From: Agrobacterium tumefaciens
Lineage (GTDB): Bacteria > Pseudomonadota > Alphaproteobacteria > Rhizobiales > Rhizobiaceae
NCBI RefSeq assembly: GCF_009649785.1
Contig: NZ_WJOK01000025.1
Location: forward strand, 22,192 to 86,191
DNA length: 64,000 nucleotides
Direction: 5' to 3'
Made by a program: the position numbers and the translations under genes. The stretch's first letter is position 1; every line of letters starts with the position of its first letter. This document shows positions 35,176-42,684 of the stretch, in pieces. A model generated the notes under the pieces. The model was given only the letters and a program-made list of their open reading frames with translations, did not search any database and was not told where the DNA came from.

Positions 35176-35186
35176 GGTTCAAATCC
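35176..35186 (+). repeat. tRNA T-loop-like motif upstream of epoxide-hydrolase-like gene
   Basis: GGTTCAAATCC, within a context of GTGGC before and TCGGGC after, resembles a tRNA 3' half without the rest of the cloverleaf. A similar element in the same orientation lies at 35696-35706, just beyond the single gene in between. Confidence 0.3.
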
Positions 35187-35243
35187 TATTATCGGGCCAA
35201 GACAGAGGCCATCGGGGCTTCTGACGGCCTCGGAGAACCCATC

Positions 35244-35630
35244 ATGCTCACCCCAATTGAAACCGTTTCGGCATTTTGCACCGCGTTCGTTGAAGACGGT
35301 GGAAGACCAGCCGTCCGCCACTGGTTCACACCCGCCACGCGCTGGGTCAACGAAGGCGTATCAATAACGACTGGAGCCGACGAGGCCATTGCGATGATCG
35401 ATGGATTGGAAGCATCAATGGGCATCGCCACGGTACATATCGACATGCTCGCGATTGCCGCCGATGGATCTCGCGTTCTCACCGAGCGGCTAGACAGGTT
35501 TGAGCGCGCCGATGGCAGCGAAATCGGCCGTGTGATGATCATGGGGATTTTCGAGGTAGAAGGGGACAAGATCGTTGAGTGGCGCGATTATTTCGACGTC
35601 ACCGCTGTCCAGAAGTTTTCTGCCAGCTGA
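35244..35630 (+). CDS. Limonene-1,2-epoxide hydrolase-like (NTF2-fold) protein
   Basis: This 128-aa protein has the NTF2-like cone fold of the limonene-epoxide hydrolase family. The catalytic pattern of that family is visible as ERLDRF (an Arg-x-Asp pair) and WRDYFD near the C-terminus. Hydrolysis of an epoxide to a diol is therefore possible; SnoaL-like non-enzymatic relatives exist. ATG 35244 follows CGGAGAACC. The neighbouring GST and SDR and the two AraC regulators fit a small-molecule detoxification or catabolic function. The gene is bracketed by two tRNA T-loop-like motifs. Confidence 0.75.
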   Translation: MLTPIETVSAFCTAFVEDGGRPAVRHWFTPATRWVNEGVSITTGADEAIAMIDGLEASMGIATVHIDMLAIAADGSRVLTERLDRFERADGSEIGRVMIMGIFEVEGDKIVEWRDYFDVTAVQKFSAS

Positions 35631-35695
35631 GAAGCAGCTTTGGTGTGTGGCTCGGAGCCCTCTCCCACGCACTGAATTGTCCCAACAGGGTGGCT

Positions 35696-35706
35696 GGTTC
35701 AGATCC
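35696..35706 (+). repeat. tRNA T-loop-like motif downstream of epoxide-hydrolase-like gene
   Basis: GGTTCAGATCC, preceded by GTGGC and followed by TCAGGGC, resembles the motif at 35176-35186 in the same orientation. It lies between the epoxide-hydrolase-like gene and the abiEii gene. No full tRNA is present. Confidence 0.3.
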
Positions 35707-35747
35707 AATCAGGGCACTTCATGATCGGCTAGCTCTCGCATTTGCCT

Positions 35748-36860
35748 TCAAATCGAGGGCTCCGCGATTGAGTTGAGAAAGGACTCCAACTCTTCAATGC
35801 TGGCCATGACAGACCCAAATTCGGGCGGCGTCCCAAATATCATGGCGGACATTCTCTCGTAGTCTGATGCGAGTTTTTTGCGCATCTCGGGCGTCGGCAC
35901 CAGCCGAAAACTACCGGGAACGGCTCGATCATATCGATGGTCCGGCGCGCGAAACATCAGCTCCTTATGCCGGCGGCAAGCCTCAGCAAGGTCAAGCATC
36001 AATGCCGTGGCCTTGCCGTAGCCGGGATTCGTCCAGATTTGATGAACATCGTAATAATGGCGCGAGTATCGATTGAGGTCTGGAACTTTCAGCGCGGGAC
36101 TATCCGGCATGCTTCGTTTTTCGGTCATCTCGGTCATAGCGTGAAGGATCAGAACTTTCTCCCAGAAAGTGCGCTCCGGCTTGACGGTCGTTACATTCTG
36201 GACCGTCAGGTCAGTGCCCTTTGGCATTTCCGAGGCGACGTATGGAATGATCTCTCGCGTCTCGGCCGGAACCGGATCCGGGCGTGCCCCGCCTTCGATG
36301 CGCACTGCGGCCTCGACATAACCGCCGCTCGTGTCAAAGACGCTTTTGTATCCCAGAACGAGTACGTCAAGCGCCTCCTTCTTTCGGTAGAGATCATATC
36401 CGAAGTCGAGCGAAAAATGCCCCGATTGTCCGGTCTCTCCCTCGACCGCAGCGATTTCCTCATCGAGCAAACTCTTGAGCGGTCCGGACATATAATGGCG
36501 CGCTGCCTCGTCCACCTGCTCGGCCAGAGCCTTTTGCTGTTGATTGACGGAGGGAAGTGCTGCGATATCGGCCTCGAGCGGAACTTTTAGATCTGCCTTG
36601 TAGATGCCGATGTCGATATCTTCAGAAAAACGCTTTATAAGGCCATATGTCTTGCTGAGGCTGGTGCCGCCCTTAAAGTAGAGACCGATAGCATCGTCTT
36701 TGCGGCGGTTGAACAGGAAGTCCAGCACCCAGCAGACGTATAGATCCTTCTCAACATTCTCGGCTCGCGTCTCCAGCTCGGAAGCAGCGGCGGAGAACAG
36801 TGCTCGCCGCTCGTCAGCGCTTGAGCGGATGATATCAATGAAACTCTGGTGCATGTTCAT
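35748..36860 (-). CDS. abiEii: AbiEii-type nucleotidyltransferase toxin (type IV toxin-antitoxin)
   Basis: This 370-aa protein belongs to the AbiEii/AbiGii family. It shows the nucleotidyltransferase signature FKGGTSLSKTYGLIKRFSED followed by IDIGI, giving the GS(x)nDxD type active site. Members stop growth by modifying RNA (tRNA pyrimidine addition in studied cases), and they abort phage infection. It is the second gene of a two-gene operon; its start (ATG 36860) overlaps the end of the antitoxin-like gene by 26 nt. ABI pairs of this kind also stabilise plasmids, which suits this replicon. Confidence 0.88.
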   Translation of the reverse strand: MNMHQSFIDIIRSSADERRALFSAAASELETRAENVEKDLYVCWVLDFLFNRRKDDAIGLYFKGGTSLSKTYGLIKRFSEDIDIGIYKADLKVPLEADIAALPSVNQQQKALAEQVDEAARHYMSGPLKSLLDEEIAAVEGETGQSGHFSLDFGYDLYRKKEALDVLVLGYKSVFDTSGGYVEAAVRIEGGARPDPVPAETREIIPYVASEMPKGTDLTVQNVTTVKPERTFWEKVLILHAMTEMTEKRSMPDSPALKVPDLNRYSRHYYDVHQIWTNPGYGKATALMLDLAEACRRHKELMFRAPDHRYDRAVPGSFRLVPTPEMRKKLASDYERMSAMIFGTPPEFGSVMASIEELESFLNSIAEPSI

Positions 36861-37581
36861 CCATTCCCCCGCGGCCCGGCGGAGTGTTTCCGTCTTCCTG
36901 AAGTGGCGGATCGGCGGTTATCGTCTCGACAGCCCGGTACATCCAGGCTGGGATGGCGTGAATGTTTTCGCGCAGATCTTCGACGATCGGCTGCCTATGA
37001 TGGCTTCGTGCCAGGTAGCGGACGATACCATCGACAACGGTCTCCAGATTGGATCGCTCGTCGCGAAACCAGTGGAGGGCCTGAATCACTCGCATTGCCG
37101 GCCGGCCCGCCCAAAAAGCGGTCTTTGCTGAGATACGCTTGAAGTCCAAGATGTAGATCACGGGCTTCGTGGCCTCCGCATCCCCGGCATTGGCCTCGAT
37201 CTCGATGGTTCGGGGATATGTGTCCGCATAGATTGTTGACCTGGCGGGGACGGCCGTCGTCAGGCCAAGATCATTGGCAGCCGTCATGCCATCGACGCAA
37301 ACACGAAGTTTGTCACGCCGCGCGATTGCATCGATGAACGAGGCCCGTGGCGGAAACACCATCGTGCCTGTCAGTTGGCTGACAGCTGGCTTGTCGTAAA
37401 GACCACGATGAGGGCGGCGGATGTCGCCGCGATTGGTCAGCCTCTGCAGCGCCTTTTCGACGGCGTTCGGTGTTGCGATATCCAAGAAGTCGGAGCGCGA
37501 CCAAACCCCGGAAGGCGCCGCGTCGGCGATCCGTTTTTGAATGCGTTCCAGAGTGTCAGATGTGGGATCCGGCATAGTCAT
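36835..37581 (-). CDS. abiEi: AbiEi-type antitoxin (DUF6088-like transcriptional regulator)
   Basis: This 248-aa protein has an N-terminal winged helix (SDFLDIATPNAVEKALQRLT, then RRPHRGLYDKP). A central domain of the AbiEi/DUF6088 type follows. In AbiE systems the antitoxin does not bind the toxin but opposes its effect, and it represses its own operon by binding inverted repeats. A perfect 17-bp inverted repeat sits 56 bp upstream of its start. ATG 37581 has only a short AGG before it; ATG 37575 is an alternative. The toxin gene overlaps its 3' end. Confidence 0.82.
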   Translation of the reverse strand: MTMPDPTSDTLERIQKRIADAAPSGVWSRSDFLDIATPNAVEKALQRLTNRGDIRRPHRGLYDKPAVSQLTGTMVFPPRASFIDAIARRDKLRVCVDGMTAANDLGLTTAVPARSTIYADTYPRTIEIEANAGDAEATKPVIYILDFKRISAKTAFWAGRPAMRVIQALHWFRDERSNLETVVDGIVRYLARSHHRQPIVEDLRENIHAIPAWMYRAVETITADPPLQEDGNTPPGRGGMDEHAPEFH

Positions 37582-37636
37582 CCTACATTGTGTCCAAAAA
37601 TTATATACAAAATTTGGTCACCAATGGCAACTCTCC

Positions 37637-37678
37637 CGCTACTGACCAATTTTTATATCAGAAAATTGGTCAGTAGCG
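37637..37678. promoter_or_regulatory. Perfect 17-bp inverted repeat upstream of the AbiE operon, likely operator
   Basis: The arms CGCTACTGACCAATTTT (37637-37653) and AAAATTGGTCAGTAGCG (37662-37678) are exact reverse complements separated by 8 nt. A further half-like sequence, AAATTTGGTCA, lies at about 37611. The site lies just upstream of the abiEi start. AbiEi proteins are known to bind inverted repeats in their own promoters, so an operator is the most likely role. A terminator is less likely because no T-run follows on either strand. Confidence 0.6.
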
Positions 37679-37747
37679 TCACCCGGCTAGGCTTTCAGGT
37701 AGTGAGGTGAATGTCTTTCCAACGCATGCGATGCCGGAGCAGGCAGA

Positions 37748-38014
37748 CTATTGAAGTAGCTGCGCCTTGATCGCCTGTCCGACAATGGTCAACTGCAGCA
37801 CCGGTTCGCCGCGGATGAAGCTCTCCTCGACGAGTTCCATCTTTTCCAGTCGCTCGACAAGCTTCTCCGACAGCCGCTTGTCACCGACCAGCCAACCCCT
37901 GCCCACTTTCCTCTGTCGCCGGAAGAAAGCAATTGCTCGAAGCGCTTCTTCTTGCGTCCGAGTCAGACTGCATATTGCCTCGACGGCGGCGGGATGGTCT
38001 GCCGTATTGTTCAT
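37748..38014 (-). CDS. Small conserved-type hypothetical protein (88 aa)
   Basis: This is an 88-aa protein with a winged-helix flavour. A helix pair (TRTQEEALRAIAFFRRQRKV), a recognition-like segment (GWLVGDKRLSEKLVERLEKM) and a wing (VLQLTIVGQAIKAQL) can be seen. It could bind DNA, but the family is not recognised. The ATG at 38014 lies 3 nt after the stop of the next upstream small gene, behind a GGGGGG-rich leader. It is the last gene of a three-gene group. Confidence 0.65.
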   Translation of the reverse strand: MNNTADHPAAVEAICSLTRTQEEALRAIAFFRRQRKVGRGWLVGDKRLSEKLVERLEKMELVEESFIRGEPVLQLTIVGQAIKAQLLQ

Positions 38015-38017
38015 TGA

Positions 38018-38263
38018 TCACCCCCCATTTCTGTTCGACGGGTTATCGGCTGCGGGCCACTCGTTGGCCGGTTCTTCTATCGGTTCATCCGCGGGATCAG
38101 GGTCGCGATCATAGGCGAGCTGTCGCTTTGCCAGAACGTCCTGAAGCGTCTCTATGACACGCGCTGTTCCGTGTCCCTCATTTGCGAAACGATCGATGAT
38201 CTCAGCGACGGCATCATCCAACTGCTGAAACAGTCGTTCCTGATTTTCAGATCTCTCACTCAT
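38018..38263 (-). CDS. Small hypothetical protein (81 aa)
   Basis: The N-terminal 55 residues are helical and charged (LFQQLDDAVAEIIDRFANEG, then VIETLQDVLAKRQLAYD). They are followed by an acidic proline-rich tail ending in NRNGG. It starts at ATG 38263 behind AGGAGGATTTTTG, a strong ribosome-binding site. It lies between two other small genes on the same strand, with gaps of 3 and 15 nt. The family is not recognised; small acidic helical proteins like this are frequent on rhizobial replicons. Confidence 0.65.
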   Translation of the reverse strand: MSERSENQERLFQQLDDAVAEIIDRFANEGHGTARVIETLQDVLAKRQLAYDRDPDPADEPIEEPANEWPAADNPSNRNGG

Positions 38264-38278
38264 CAAAAATCCTCCTGA

Positions 38279-38515
38279 TCAGCCACCGACCCGGCGCTGC
38301 TGCCAATCCTTGTATGGCGCCATAAGCTGGCCCGGAAACCGATCCTCGATCGCCGTCTCCACCATGGCGATTTGGGCGAACACATCGCTGTCATCGCGAT
38401 CTTCAGGACGAATGCTCTCGCTTGCTTCCTCAAGCCGCTCCATCAGCCCAAACACTTCCTCGTCTGTCATCGCCGCCAGACGGTCTGCGAACTCCACGGC
38501 GTCGAAATCTTGCAT
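38279..38515 (-). CDS. Small acidic hypothetical protein (78 aa)
   Basis: This 78-aa acidic, helical protein has MTDEEVFGLMERLEEASESI in its middle and a conserved-looking C-terminus (LMAPYKDWQQRRVGG). ATG 38515 was chosen because AAAGGAGTGACGGC stands directly before it; an upstream ATG at 38539 has no such site. It is the first gene of the three-gene small-protein group. No function can be assigned. Confidence 0.6.
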   Translation of the reverse strand: MQDFDAVEFADRLAAMTDEEVFGLMERLEEASESIRPEDRDDSDVFAQIAMVETAIEDRFPGQLMAPYKDWQQRRVGG

Positions 38516-38598
38516 GCCGTCACTCCTTTGTTTCTTCATCGGCCATCGCCATGGTTGACGAGCCTAGAAACGACCGCACCAATTGTCCCTGAGATATG

Positions 38599-39375
38599 CT
38601 ATTCATTATCCAGTTCAATCCAGACCGGCGCGTGATCGCTGGTGTGCTCCCAGGCCCGCGCGAACTTGTCGACGCTGCAGGTCTGCAGTCTTTCCTGTAG
38701 CGATGGGCTCAGCAGGAAATGATCGATGCGCAGCCCGGCATCGCGAGCGAAGGCGTTGCGGAAATACTTCCAAAACGTATAGATCCGCTCTTCCGGATGC
38801 AGCAGCCTGACGGCGTCCGTCCAGCCCATGGCAATGAGTTCGGCATAAGCAGCGCGCACCTCAGGGCGAAACAGGGCGTCGTCCCGCCAGCGCTCCGGTT
38901 TGTAGACATCGAGATCGGTCGGCATCACATTGAAATCGCCGACCAGAGCCACAGGAACGTCGAGTTCGAAGAGTTCCTCGGCGTAGGAATGCAGTCGCTC
39001 AAACCAGCGGAGTTTGTAGTCGAATTTCGGCCCAGGTGCTGGATTGCCATTCGGGAGATACAGGCAGCCGATGACGATGCCATCGATGGCAGCCTCGATA
39101 TAGCGGCTGTGACTGTCGTCGGGATCTCCCGGCAGTCCGCGTCGTGTCTCGCGCGGCTCCTGATCCCTGGCAAGGATTGCCACACCATTCCAGGATTTCT
39201 GGCCGTGCCAGATCGCACCGTAGCCCGCGCGCTCGATCTCGCGGCGCGGGAATTTATCGTTTGGCGCCTTCAATTCCTGCAGGCACACGACATCAGGCTT
39301 TGCCTCGGCGAGCCAGCGGAGCAAAACCTCCAGCCGGCCGTTGATGCCGTTGACGTTGTAGGTAGCGAGCTTCAC
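38599..39375 (-). CDS. xth: Exodeoxyribonuclease III / AP endonuclease
   Basis: This 258-aa protein is a Mg-dependent endonuclease/exonuclease/phosphatase-fold enzyme of the ExoIII family, acting in base-excision repair on abasic sites and blocked 3' ends. Family motifs are in order: ATYNVNGI (residues 3-10), LQELKAPNDKFP, the catalytic IWHGQKSWNGVAI, YLPNGNP, LVGDFNVMPTDLDV, LRIDHFLLS and EHTSDHAPVWIEL. It starts with GTG at 39375, 11 nt after the stop of a 58-aa gene on the same strand. It sits at the edge of an NHEJ repair island, so it may be part of a repair regulon. Rhizobia usually carry several copies. Confidence 0.92.
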   Translation of the reverse strand: MKLATYNVNGINGRLEVLLRWLAEAKPDVVCLQELKAPNDKFPRREIERAGYGAIWHGQKSWNGVAILARDQEPRETRRGLPGDPDDSHSRYIEAAIDGIVIGCLYLPNGNPAPGPKFDYKLRWFERLHSYAEELFELDVPVALVGDFNVMPTDLDVYKPERWRDDALFRPEVRAAYAELIAMGWTDAVRLLHPEERIYTFWKYFRNAFARDAGLRIDHFLLSPSLQERLQTCSVDKFARAWEHTSDHAPVWIELDNE

Positions 39376-39386
39376 CAGCGTTTCCG

Positions 39387-39563
39387 TCAGTGCTTTCGAT
39401 CGCCCTTGTCGCCCTGACCCGGTTTCGCATCATGCTTCGCGTCGTGGCGAGCATCGGCCGACAGCGAGCGGGAGACGTCGACACTCTCTTTGAATTTCCC
39501 CTCCTTGTCACGGCGGACATAACGCTTGTCAGTTCCGGTATCGATCAGTTCGCGCTTGCTCAT
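39387..39563 (-). CDS. Small basic hypothetical protein (58 aa)
   Basis: This 58-aa highly charged protein (MSKRELIDTGTDKRYVRRDK..., ending GDKGDRKH) is rich in Lys, Arg, Asp and His with no hydrophobic core, so it is probably disordered. It starts at ATG 39563 behind GGAGTCCTGCC and ends 11 nt before the exonuclease III gene on the same strand. Translational linkage to a DNA-repair gene, and its nucleic-acid-binding-like composition, suggest a role near DNA or in stress tolerance, but this is inference. I recall similar short proteins in rhizobial genomes without a known function. Confidence 0.6.
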   Translation of the reverse strand: MSKRELIDTGTDKRYVRRDKEGKFKESVDVSRSLSADARHDAKHDAKPGQGDKGDRKH

Positions 39564-39762
39564 GGCAGGACTCCTTCAGGATTGCTCCACGAAGAAACGC
39601 GTGTGACCAGGAAAAGATGCACGGGAATCAAGAGACTAGCGCAGACTCGCAAAACGAGTGGGCATGATCGCGCTAAGTCCTTGAAAATTGATTCGTTTCG
39701 ACTCGGAACAATTACATGCTGATTCGCTTGAATCGCATTGGTTGTGTCAGGAGTTTTGCGTC

Positions 39763-40662
39763 ATGGTTGCCCCGAGAGCCAATTGGAAAGGCTTCATCAA
39801 ATACGGAGAGGTCGCTTGTCCGGTGGCGCTGTACACCGCAGCATCATCTTCGGAAAGGATCGCTTTCAATACGCTGAACCGCAAGACCGGAAACCGGGTC
39901 AAGCGCGAGTTCGTTGACAGCGAGACCGGCGATCCGGTCGAACGTGACGAGCAGGTCAAAGGATACGAGGTCGAAAACGGCCAATACATCATCCTTGAGC
40001 CCGAGGAGGTCGCGGCCGCAGTTCCTGACAGCGACAAGACGCTCAAGATCGATGCCTTCATCCCCTGCCACGAGATCGACGACGTCTATTTTGACAAGCC
40101 GTACTATCTGGCGCCGGACAAGATGGGCACGGATGCTTTCTTGCTTTTGCGCGACGGCATGAAGAAAGCCAAGGTGGCCGCGATTGCCCGGACCGTTCTC
40201 TTTCGCCGCGTTCGAACCGTCCTCATCCGTCCGCATGGCAAAGGGCTGATCGCCACAACGCTGAACTTCGATTACGAGGTGCGCTCCTCTCAAGAGGCGT
40301 TCGAGGAACTACCCGATCTGAAGATCGAAGGCGAAATGCTGGATTTGGCCGAGCACATCATTGGCACCAAGAAGGGCAGCTTCGATGCCAGCGCGTTCGA
40401 CGACCGCTACGAGGCTGCCGTCGCGGAGCTGGTGAAGGCGAAGATCGAGGGTAGGGCGCTTCCGAAGAAGAAGGCGCCGGCCGCATCAAAGCCGAGCGAT
40501 CTTCTGCAGGCACTCAGAGAAAGTGCCGGCATTGGTGGAAAGAAGGCGGAGCCGAAACGGAGTGCGGCCAATGCCAACAAGGGCACGGCGCGCCAGAAAG
40601 CCGCCAAACCTGCCGCTGCCAAAACCAAGTCCGCGGCGTCGCAGACCCGCCGCGCCGGTTGA
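39763..40662 (+). CDS. ku: Ku protein (NHEJ DNA end-binding), first copy
   Basis: This 299-aa bacterial Ku homologue would form a homodimeric ring around broken DNA ends and recruit LigD. It starts MVAPRANWKGFIKYGEVACPV and contains the Ku core up to about residue 230 (FNTLNRKTGNRVKREFVDSE, DKPYYLAPDKMG). A lysine- and alanine-rich C-terminal tail follows, typical of DNA-binding extensions. ATG 39763 follows CAGGAG; the frame is open further upstream but homology begins here. It is followed at 12 nt by a second Ku gene and then a ligase, forming an operon. Duplicate Ku genes are known in Sinorhizobium. Confidence 0.92.
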   Translation: MVAPRANWKGFIKYGEVACPVALYTAASSSERIAFNTLNRKTGNRVKREFVDSETGDPVERDEQVKGYEVENGQYIILEPEEVAAAVPDSDKTLKIDAFIPCHEIDDVYFDKPYYLAPDKMGTDAFLLLRDGMKKAKVAAIARTVLFRRVRTVLIRPHGKGLIATTLNFDYEVRSSQEAFEELPDLKIEGEMLDLAEHIIGTKKGSFDASAFDDRYEAAVAELVKAKIEGRALPKKKAPAASKPSDLLQALRESAGIGGKKAEPKRSAANANKGTARQKAAKPAAAKTKSAASQTRRAG

Positions 40663-40674
40663 TCGGAGGAGAAC

Positions 40675-41487
40675 ATGGCTGTCCGTCCCTATTGGAAAGG
40701 CTACCTCAAGCTATCGCTCGTCACGTGCCCGGTGCAGATGATGCCGGCGACCTCCGAAAGCGAGAAGGTCCGTTTCCACACGCTCAATCGCGAGACCCAG
40801 AACCGCGTCGTCAGCCACTATGTCGACAGCGTCACCGGCAAAGAGGTCAAAGACGAAGATGAGGTCAAAGGCTACCAGCGCGGCGAGAACGAATACATCA
40901 TGCTGGAGGACGAGGAGCTGGAGAACGTTGCGCTCGACAGTACCAAGACGATCGACATTTCCACATTCACCCCGCGCGACAGCGTTGAATGGATCTGGCT
41001 CGACACGCCGTATTACCTATCGCCCAACGATCCGGTCGGACAGGAGGCGTTCTCCGTCATTCGCGATGCGATGGAGGCCCAGGACATGGTTGGTATCTCG
41101 CGGCTGGTGATCTCGCGCCGCGAACGCGCCGTCATGCTGGAGCCACGTGGCAGGGGTATTGTCCTTTGGACTTTGCGCTACGGGGATGAAGTCCGCGATG
41201 AAGACTCGTATTTTGCGGGCATCGACGACGACGAGACGGCGGACAGCGAGATGATGCCCCTGGTACAGCAACTCATCAAGAAGCAGACGCAGCACTGGGA
41301 CCCGAAGATGGTCATTGACCCGGTGCAGGACCGGCTTCTCGACATCATTGCCGCCAAGAAGAAGGCGCTGAAAAAGCCGGCCAGGGCGAAACCGTCCGCG
41401 CCAGCAAAGTCAACGCCGAGCAATGTCATCAACATCATGGACGCTCTGAAAAAGTCGGTCGCCGCTGAGACCCGGTCCAGCAAATGA
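40675..41487 (+). CDS. ku: Ku protein (NHEJ DNA end-binding), second copy
   Basis: This 270-aa Ku homologue starts MAVRPYWKGYLKLSLVTCPV. It shows LNRETQNRVVSHYVDS and DTPYYLSPNDPVG in the same positions as the first copy, and a basic C-terminal tail (KKKALKKPARAKPSAPAKS). The strong sequence difference from the neighbour suggests an old duplication and perhaps a Ku heterodimer, as reported for S. meliloti. The ribosome-binding site is CGGAGGAG. Its stop overlaps the start of the ligase gene (ATGA at 41484), so the two are translationally coupled. Confidence 0.92.
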   Translation: MAVRPYWKGYLKLSLVTCPVQMMPATSESEKVRFHTLNRETQNRVVSHYVDSVTGKEVKDEDEVKGYQRGENEYIMLEDEELENVALDSTKTIDISTFTPRDSVEWIWLDTPYYLSPNDPVGQEAFSVIRDAMEAQDMVGISRLVISRRERAVMLEPRGRGIVLWTLRYGDEVRDEDSYFAGIDDDETADSEMMPLVQQLIKKQTQHWDPKMVIDPVQDRLLDIIAAKKKALKKPARAKPSAPAKSTPSNVINIMDALKKSVAAETRSSK

Positions 41488-42515
41488 AGCGACGCGCCAA
41501 ACCGCTCCTACAGGACGACGGGCTGTCTGCGAAATCGCAGCCGCGCCGCAAGCGCGATCCGGCGCAGCCGAACCTTCCATTCGATCCGATGCCCGATCGG
41601 GTTGAGCCATGCCTGGCCTTGCTCAAGGCAGCTCCACCGATCGGTCCGGATTGGGCTTTTGAGATCAAGTGGGACGGCTATCGGCTGGCCGTCCACATCG
41701 AGCCGAAAGGCGTGCGAATTATTACCCGCGGCGGCCATGACTGGACACACCGGTTTCCTGCGATCGTGGCAGCTGCCAAAGAGCTGGGAGTCGGGACTGC
41801 CATTCTGGATGGCGAAGCTGTTGTGCTCGATGCGCAGGGGAGGTCCGACTTCGGAGCGCTGCAACGCTCGCTTGGCGGACGCGGCGGCAAACGAGCTTCG
41901 AGCGAATCCGTCCTCTTCGCCTTCGACCTGTTATATTTCGACGGGCACGATCTGACGAAGACCGAGCTGTCAGTCCGCCGACATCTTTTGACAGATCTGT
42001 TGGATGGTGCGGTTGGAGCGATCCAGCTTTCCGAGGAGGTAGAGGGTGACGGCGGCGAACTCCTAGAGACCGCCTGTTCTCTCGGGCTGGAAGGAATTAT
42101 CGCCAAACACCGGGACCGTCCATACCGATCCGGCCGGACGGGCGACTGGCTTAAAATCAAGTGCGTGCAGAGTGAGAGCTTCATGATCGTCGGCTATGAG
42201 CAGTCCGCGGTCGCGCGCGGCGGGATTGGCAGTCTGCTGCTGGCTGCGAGACGTGGACAGGATTGGGTCTATGTTGGCGCCGTCGGAACGGGCTTCAAGG
42301 AAAAAGATGCGGCCTATCTGAAAAAGACGCTCGACATGCTGAAGACCAGGACACCGGTCGTGCCGCTCAAAGGCAAGAATTACGTCTTCGCGCAGCCGAC
42401 CTTGATCGCGGAAATTGAATTCCGCGGCTGGACCGACGACGGCAATCTGCGGCACGCTTCTTACAAAGGGTTGCGCGAGATCCAGGACAATGCCGCTGTT
42501 TATGGACTCGACTGA
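41484..42515 (+). CDS. ligD: ATP-dependent DNA ligase, LigD ligase domain only
   Basis: This 343-aa protein carries the nucleotidyltransferase and OB domains of LigD but no polymerase or phosphoesterase. Motif I is FEIKWDGYR (adenylated lysine), with DGEAVVLD, FAFDLLYFDG and EGIIAKHRD as further ligase motifs and WLKIKC as motif V. It would seal ends held by the two Ku proteins encoded directly upstream, to which it is coupled by an ATGA overlap. A complete LigD lies at 43814-46492 on the opposite strand. Multiple LigD-like ligases are a known rhizobial feature. Confidence 0.9.
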   Translation: MKRRAKPLLQDDGLSAKSQPRRKRDPAQPNLPFDPMPDRVEPCLALLKAAPPIGPDWAFEIKWDGYRLAVHIEPKGVRIITRGGHDWTHRFPAIVAAAKELGVGTAILDGEAVVLDAQGRSDFGALQRSLGGRGGKRASSESVLFAFDLLYFDGHDLTKTELSVRRHLLTDLLDGAVGAIQLSEEVEGDGGELLETACSLGLEGIIAKHRDRPYRSGRTGDWLKIKCVQSESFMIVGYEQSAVARGGIGSLLLAARRGQDWVYVGAVGTGFKEKDAAYLKKTLDMLKTRTPVVPLKGKNYVFAQPTLIAEIEFRGWTDDGNLRHASYKGLREIQDNAAVYGLD

Positions 42516-42684
42516 GCAATGGGTTTCAGCCCGTCGGCGAGGACTTAAGTTTTTTCGGCCGGTGCTCTTGAATCCTAAATTCTCAAAAACCAAATCGATT
42601 GCCGCCAGCCGCTGAAGTCAGGGCTGGCTTTGCTGGGAGCACCGACTTTCGGCGCTTCTGTACCCATGTTGCTTCAAGGAGGAT

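Noticed and set aside
39700..39745. An EcfG-type general-stress promoter before ku (GGAAC near 39705)
   Set aside because: The -35-like GGAAC is present, but at the right spacing the -10 element reads GCTT or CTTG instead of CGTT, so the match is not strong enough.
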